A stretch of DNA of 54,125 bases, taken from positions 1-54,125 of the forward strand of contig JALFUO010000071.1 in NCBI GenBank assembly GCA_022784065.1, given 5' to 3'. The notes beneath the pieces were generated by a model, which saw nothing but the letters and a program-made list of their open reading frames with translations, was not told the DNA's origin and made no database searches. The position numbers and the translations under genes were made by a program. Origin of the DNA: Bacteroidales bacterium. GTDB taxonomy: Bacteria > Bacteroidota > Bacteroidia > Bacteroidales > Bacteroidaceae. Position 1 is the first letter of the stretch, and each line of letters opens with the position of its first letter. Shown here one piece after another: positions 50,041 to 54,125 of this stretch.

Positions 50041-51438
50041 TTACTGCTGCTTGTTTGTATTGGTCAGCGTTGCGCCCTTGTATTCGCCGGTGAGGGCTTC
50101 GAGGAAGCTCTTGACCTTTGCGATTTCTTCGGGCTTCATCGTGCGGCCTACCTGATACTGCGCCATCATCTCAATCGCCTTGTCGAGCGTAGGCACGCTG
50201 CCGTCGTGGTAGTACGGCCAGGTGAGGGCTACGTTGCGGAGCGTGGGCGTTTTGAAGCGGTAGCGGTCGCGCTCGTCCTTGGTCTGTGCCCAGCGGCCGT
50301 TGTCGGCATCGGTCAGGCCCGACTTGGCGTTGACTTCGCGGTCTTTGAAGTAGTCGGCGCGCTTACCCATGAGTTCGTACGACAGGCCGCCCATGTTCAC
50401 GCCGGCGTGGCAGGTGGCGCAGTTGTATTCCTTGAAGAGGGCATAGCCTTCCACTTGTTCGGGAGTCATGGCTTGCTTATCGCCTTTCAGGTAACGGTCG
50501 AAGGGAGAATTAGGCGTGATGAGCGTCTTCTCGTATTCGGCGATAGCGTCCGTAATTGTGGCTTCGCTCAGACCCTCGGGATAGACAGCCGTAAACATCT
50601 TCACGAAATCGGCGTCCTTGGCCAGTTTGCCGGCAATCTCATCAAACGATGCCGAACCCATTTCAACGGGATTCAAAGGAGGACCTCCGGCCTGTGCGGC
50701 GAGGGTTGCTGCGCGGCCGTCCCAGAACTGTACGAAGTTGAAGCAAGCGTTGAACGACGTAGGAGCGTTCACGCCGCCCTTCTGTCCCTTGATGCCTTCG
50801 GAGTACTGCTTGTTGTCAACGCCGGCCGTGGTTACGGCGTGGCAGGTGGCGCACGAAATAGTGCCGTCGCCCGAGAGGCGCGTGTCGTGATAGAGTAGTT
50901 TGCCGAGTGCCACCTTGCGGGCGTCAACTGCCACGCTGTCGGGAATGGGGCGCACGGGTTCGTTCTTAAATTCCTCGGCTGCCAGTTCGTTGGGGTAGAA
51001 TTTGGCGCGGTGTTCCTTCACCCAAGCGAGGGCGCGCTCCGTCTTCGTGGCGGTGAGCGACGAGCCCCAGTGGGCAATGTAGTACTGGAAAAGCGGCATC
51101 GTGCCGTCGGCGATGGCTTTTTCCACTTTTGCGAGGTCCACTTCGTTCACGGCCGTGCCGTTTGCAATGGCCTGCATCATCGGAGCGATGTCGAAAGCCT
51201 TGTAACCTTCTTCAACGTCTTTCTTGATAAGGATTTTGGCGATGGGGAAATCGGCATAGAACGGCAGGTCGGGGTTTGCTGTGTGGCAGAACACGCAGCC
51301 GCCGTCGTTCATAATCTGCGTCATTTGCTCATCGAGCGGCAACGCTTCGTCGGGGGCTTGATTCACGGCGCGATAAGTCACGGCCAGTCCCACCAACACT
51401 ACTGCGCCGCCAATAAGGATTTTGCTTGACTTTTTCAT
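50041..51438 (-). CDS. Tri-haem cytochrome c peroxidase (YhjA/CcpA/MauG group)
   Basis: 465 residues. N-terminal membrane anchor (KILIGGAVVLVGLAVTY), then three CxxCH haem-binding motifs: CVFCH (48-52) in an extra N-terminal domain, CATCH (196-200) and CATCH (340-344) in the two bacterial peroxidase domains. Also FWDGRAATLAAQAGGPPLNPVEM and KTPTLRNVALTWPYYHDGS. An N-terminal third haem domain is the YhjA-like form that takes electrons from quinol and reduces periplasmic hydrogen peroxide. The haem c needs maturation, and ccsA/resB genes lie 530 bases away. Confidence 0.9.
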   Translation of the reverse strand: MKKSSKILIGGAVVLVGLAVTYRAVNQAPDEALPLDEQMTQIMNDGGCVFCHTANPDLPFYADFPIAKILIKKDVEEGYKAFDIAPMMQAIANGTAVNEVDLAKVEKAIADGTMPLFQYYIAHWGSSLTATKTERALAWVKEHRAKFYPNELAAEEFKNEPVRPIPDSVAVDARKVALGKLLYHDTRLSGDGTISCATCHAVTTAGVDNKQYSEGIKGQKGGVNAPTSFNACFNFVQFWDGRAATLAAQAGGPPLNPVEMGSASFDEIAGKLAKDADFVKMFTAVYPEGLSEATITDAIAEYEKTLITPNSPFDRYLKGDKQAMTPEQVEGYALFKEYNCATCHAGVNMGGLSYELMGKRADYFKDREVNAKSGLTDADNGRWAQTKDERDRYRFKTPTLRNVALTWPYYHDGSVPTLDKAIEMMAQYQVGRTMKPEEIAKVKSFLEALTGEYKGATLTNTNKQQ

Positions 51439-51535
51439 AAGCGGTAGTTGTTAATGAAGGGTTATTGATAGATTGTTTGAGATGCGTTATAGGAAGTACA
51501 TTTCTATTGAATTTATGAATATGCTTTGGCTGAAT

Positions 51536-51907
51536 GTGACAAAAACAGTCAAAACAGCTTGCCCTGTGTGGGCTTCGCTCGCCTTATCCGATTAAGCCCC
51601 AGCCTGAAAGTCTTCCGACTTTCGTCTGTTGCTTAATCCGCTAAGGCTGCGGTCGGTTTCCGCCCGCCCACACAGGACAAGCAAAAAACAGGAAAAAGTA
51701 AAGCATCTCTTCTTTACTAATTATGAGAAAAAGTAAACGTCCACTTTTTTCTGTTTTTTGCTTGCGTCGTTTGAAGCGGGCGGGAACCGACCGCAGCCGC
51801 AGGGATTAAGGGCGAGTAAAAGCCGAGAGGCTTTCTAACTCGGCGTTAAGCCTGGCGGCGTGCCCTTGGGCTTCAAACGATGCAAGCGGTTTTTATGGTT
51901 TTTGTCA
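51536..51907. mobile_element. MITE-like element (copy 2), long hairpin
   Basis: Left end TGACAAAAACAGTCAAAACA (51537-51556) is inverted at the right end (GCAAGCGGTTTTTATGGTTTT, then TGTCA, 51883-51907). Inside, GTGTGGGC (51567-51574) and GCCCACACAGG (51666-51676), and GGCTGCGGTCGGTTTCCGCC (51644-51663) against GGCGGGAACCGACCGCAGCC region (about 51779-51800), form further stems. It fills the 531-base gap between the peroxidase and ccsA genes; nothing coding is seen. Copy 1 is at 18-222. Confidence 0.6.
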
Positions 51908-51969
51908 AATTCTACAGTTAATCCGACCAATGTATTACAGATTTCTATAGAGCTTGCTTTGAGGGGCGT

Positions 51970-52758
51970 CTATTCCATATAGCTGTGCATGCTTTCGGCT
52001 GCAGCGGGCAGGTAGTTCACGCCGTACCAGCACATTTGCAGCAGCAGGAAGCCGATGACGAGGCAGGCATAGGGCAGGCGATGCGCCGCAGGCTCGGAGG
52101 CGGGGCGCAGGCGGCAGTGCAGGTAGGCGAGGTAAACCGCCCAAGTGGCTGCTGCCCACGTTTCTTTCGGATCCCAACTCCAATAATGCCCCCACGCCTG
52201 CTTAGCCCAAAAGCAGCCCGAGAGCATGCCGAAGGTGAGAAAAACAAGGCCGATGCGCACCAGTGCGTCAGTGGAGGGCAGATAGGCAGCCTTGCCTTGC
52301 CACAGACCGGCAACGGCGAGGAGGAAAGCGCAACCGAAGAGACTGTAAGAGAACATGTACACCGTGACGTGCGGCACGAACCACGCGCTTTGCAGTGCAG
52401 GCATCAGCGACTGGTCGTGTATTTCGGGGCGAAGCAGGTTGATGACGATGAACACCGTGGCCACAACGCCCGAGAAGAGGGGCAGCCAGCAGTAGGCCCA
52501 ACGCCGATATACCAGCCAGCCCGAAACGACCATAAAGAGCGAGTACCACAGGCGCGTTTCGCCGAGCGTGCGCAGCGGCGGACGCTCCAAACCGACCCAT
52601 AGCCCTGCCACAAAGACACAATATATAATAATGCCTATCCCCGTCAGCCACAGCGACGCGCGGCTCGCCTTTTCGCGACGCAGCAGAGCAACCGCAGCGC
52701 CTACCGCCCATAGTAGGACGGCGGCGATAGAGAAGGGAAGGAAATGCGTCCAAGTCAT
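51970..52758 (-). CDS. ccsA: Cytochrome c biogenesis protein CcsA (haem handling)
   Basis: 262 residues, about 7-8 membrane helices. The tryptophan-rich motif AWGHYWSWDPKETWAAATW (about 195-213) is the System II haem-binding WWD signature. With the ResB-like protein it moves haem b to apocytochrome c at the outer face of the membrane. Its ATG overlaps the ResB-like stop (ATGA). Confidence 0.94.
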   Translation of the reverse strand: MTWTHFLPFSIAAVLLWAVGAAVALLRREKASRASLWLTGIGIIIYCVFVAGLWVGLERPPLRTLGETRLWYSLFMVVSGWLVYRRWAYCWLPLFSGVVATVFIVINLLRPEIHDQSLMPALQSAWFVPHVTVYMFSYSLFGCAFLLAVAGLWQGKAAYLPSTDALVRIGLVFLTFGMLSGCFWAKQAWGHYWSWDPKETWAAATWAVYLAYLHCRLRPASEPAAHRLPYACLVIGFLLLQMCWYGVNYLPAAAESMHSYME

Positions 52759-53618
52759 TGTTTTGCGTGTATTTTAGATAAGAGCATTCCTCCAACGCCG
52801 CATAGCAAAAGCGTTATGCCTAAGCACATTGGGGCCTGCCACGGCTGACGCACTATTTGCAGCACGCAGTAAGCAGTCTCGTCGTCGGGGGCATTATGGT
52901 CGTAACTCACGAGGTAGAGTTTGTCCTGCCATGTGGCGGCGTGCGGATTGTTTACAGAGATAGAGATGCGCTCGCCGTCCAAAGCAATGGCGGCTTCATA
53001 CTGCACCACGGAATGGTCCGCCTCGCTGCGCTCCACGCGAAAGTCTTTCAGTTCGACGGCATAGGGCAGGGCGTTGATGCGTCCTTTCTTGTCGTAGGCC
53101 GTTCGTGTTTCCTGTCCGCGCATGGCGATGCAGCGCAAGTCTTTCATGTCCGCGCTGCCCATCAGTCCCGCCGCCAACGCCAGCCACAGTCCGGCGTGCG
53201 CGGCGATGAATGTAAAGCCCCATTGCCGCGCGGGGCGGCGCAGGCGATGAATGATGATTATCGTGAGCTGCACAAGCAGCAAGGCGAGCAGGCCTACAAA
53301 GGGTAGGGAAGTGGCAAAGTGCGTCAGTCCCGTGCGGTAGAGCCACCCTGAGGAAACCGCATCGGTCTGAGGCACGCAGCCGCCCGCCACGCACCAAGCG
53401 GCGATTAAGCAAAGTAAAATGATAGACAAATCCGTGCTGCGCAACAACTTGACCCATTGCTTTTTGCTGTATTCTCGTTCAACTACTACACAAATAGCAA
53501 TTAGTCCCGCTAAAATCGCAAAATTTATGGGGAAGGCAAACATCTTCGGTTCCAAATTGCCGAAGATGAGCTGCAATATCACCAAAGCGATAACGTATGT
53601 GGCAGTCCGTGCTTTCAT
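52755..53618 (-). CDS. ResB/Ccs1-like cytochrome c biogenesis protein
   Basis: 287 residues, about 4 membrane helices (three near the N-terminus, one at the C-terminus) around a periplasmic domain of about 120 residues (YDKKGRINALPYAVELKDFRVER). It is shorter than classical ResB (about 450-540) and lacks much of the periplasmic domain, but is encoded directly upstream of ccsA with a 4-base overlap. Partner of CcsA in System II maturation; classed by context plus topology, so less certain than ccsA. -7-like TAATTTTG on the minus strand is at 53640-53647. Confidence 0.8.
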   Translation of the reverse strand: MKARTATYVIALVILQLIFGNLEPKMFAFPINFAILAGLIAICVVVEREYSKKQWVKLLRSTDLSIILLCLIAAWCVAGGCVPQTDAVSSGWLYRTGLTHFATSLPFVGLLALLLVQLTIIIIHRLRRPARQWGFTFIAAHAGLWLALAAGLMGSADMKDLRCIAMRGQETRTAYDKKGRINALPYAVELKDFRVERSEADHSVVQYEAAIALDGERISISVNNPHAATWQDKLYLVSYDHNAPDDETAYCVLQIVRQPWQAPMCLGITLLLCGVGGMLLSKIHAKQ

Positions 53619-53639
53619 CTCTGCGTGTGCTTAACCTTG

Positions 53640-53647
53640 CAAAATTA
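53640..53647 (-). promoter_or_regulatory. -7-like element for the resB-ccsA unit
   Basis: Reads TAATTTTG on the minus strand, 22 bases before the ResB-like ATG. Confidence 0.4.
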
Positions 53648-53689
53648 TGAAAAATGTTGTTTCTATGCTTGCAGGGCGGTAAATATTTT

Positions 53690-54000
53690 CATTTTCTCGC
53701 TTAAAAGCAGTCAGTAGCCGCCGCATCCTCTCAATTATCCCCGAGCAATTTTTTACTTTCGCCTTGAAATATTTTGCTGTCTTGTATGACATTTCTTACT
53801 ATCCCTAAGAAAAAGTTTGTTACAAAGTTTGTAACACGTATTACAAAGTTTGTAACATGTGTTAGAAAGTTTGTAACGGCCGTTACAAAGTTTGTAATAA
53901 AAAATGTCTTAGCAGGCAGGAAAAAATATCAAGGAGATAATAAAAACTTTCAAGGAGCGAGGAAACTTTTTCAGAAGGCCCGTGCTGTCTTTTCCTGATT
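53690..54000. repeat. Palindromic 21-bp-period array, copy 3
   Basis: Core 53819-53898: units GTTACAAAGTTTGTAAC start at 53819, 53840, 53861 and 53882, again exactly 21 bp apart, with spacers ACGT, ATGT and GGCC. The unit centre is AAAGTTT, the reverse complement of copies 1 and 2, yet the GGCC spacer and the AT-rich exit (TTTGTAATAAA) are placed as in copy 1. Pyrimidine-rich left arm, purine-rich right arm (ATCAAGGAGATAATAAAAAC). An apparent 74-residue reading frame through it (KFVT repeats) is a translation of the repeat. From 54001 to the end nothing is recognised. Confidence 0.8.
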
Positions 54001-54125
54001 TTACTAGACACTTTTTGCTCTTATTATCTGAAACGGTAGACAGTTTTTTTATGCCATACTGATTCAATAGACACAATGCAGGAAGTTGTGCTGTTTTTAT
54101 TGACATATCAGCCTTGGCCTGCCTG

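Noticed and set aside
53774-53998. A 74-residue reading frame with KFVT repeats
   Set aside because: It is the translation of the palindromic 21-bp array and its flanks; the other two arrays do not keep the frame.

Overview
The window looks like chromosomal DNA of a Bacteroidales member, most probably Prevotellaceae-like. Evidence: family content typical of the order (DUF4290, DUF1573, DUF5715, a glycogen synthase of the eukaryotic GT3 type beside a DUF3417-type phosphorylase, a RecD-like helicase, two-gene System II cytochrome c maturation), Bacteroidetes-type -7 elements (TAnnTTTG), no Shine-Dalgarno sequences, and many intergenic palindromic repeats. The species cannot be named from the sequence. 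No rRNA, tRNA, CRISPR array or intact insertion sequence was recognised.

Layout. 1-273: MITE-like repeat. 274-8461: housekeeping genes (BatD-like fragment, nitroreductase, DUF2520 protein, KdsC-like phosphatase, Maf, YrdC/Sua5, lipoprotein, C69 dipeptidase, NadC, DnaJ-like protein). 8590-13177: heavy-metal RND permease and His-rich adaptor, separated by a block of hairpins; the adaptor carries a palindromic repeat in frame. 13178-22000: repeats, a membrane protein, HAD phosphatase, PanB, glycogen phosphorylase and synthase, a secreted protein and RuvC. 22187-32144: DUF1573, mannose-1-phosphate guanylyltransferase, MutY, RlmD, a helical unknown, a very large GT2/HIT-GalT-like/SpoIID fusion and an AmpG-like transporter.

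32764-40620 is the most interesting part: a compact, unidirectional gene cluster that looks like an undescribed RiPP (ribosomally made, post-translationally modified peptide) system. A 39-residue precursor (34412-34531) ends in three tandem pentapeptides, LYYTT, LYYTS and LYYWH. Around it are a minimal lasso-B2-like cysteine protease, a PqqD-like recognition protein, an HPr-kinase-like protein, four different radical SAM proteins with SPASM/twitch-like C-termini, a nucleotidyltransferase and a phosphoglycosyl (sugar) transferase. The lasso cyclase (asparagine-synthetase-like) and a dedicated exporter are absent. By eye the cluster is less G+C-rich than its surroundings and is preceded by an AT-rich repeat-filled gap, which suggests acquisition.

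40618-49798: PhoH, a DUF5715 protein, and a conserved minus-strand operon tsaB - DUF4290 - murA - rimM - dxr - rseP - helicase. MurA has Asp where the fosfomycin-sensitive enzymes have Cys. 50041-53618: tri-haem cytochrome c peroxidase with CcsA and ResB-like maturation proteins. The rest, to the end, is repeat.

The intergenic DNA holds at least six dispersed repeat families. The most striking is a 17-bp palindrome, GTTACAAACTTTGTAAC, repeated four times at an exact 21-bp period; three separate loci in this window carry such a four-unit array. Functions of families are from recognised motifs read by eye; no database search was possible.
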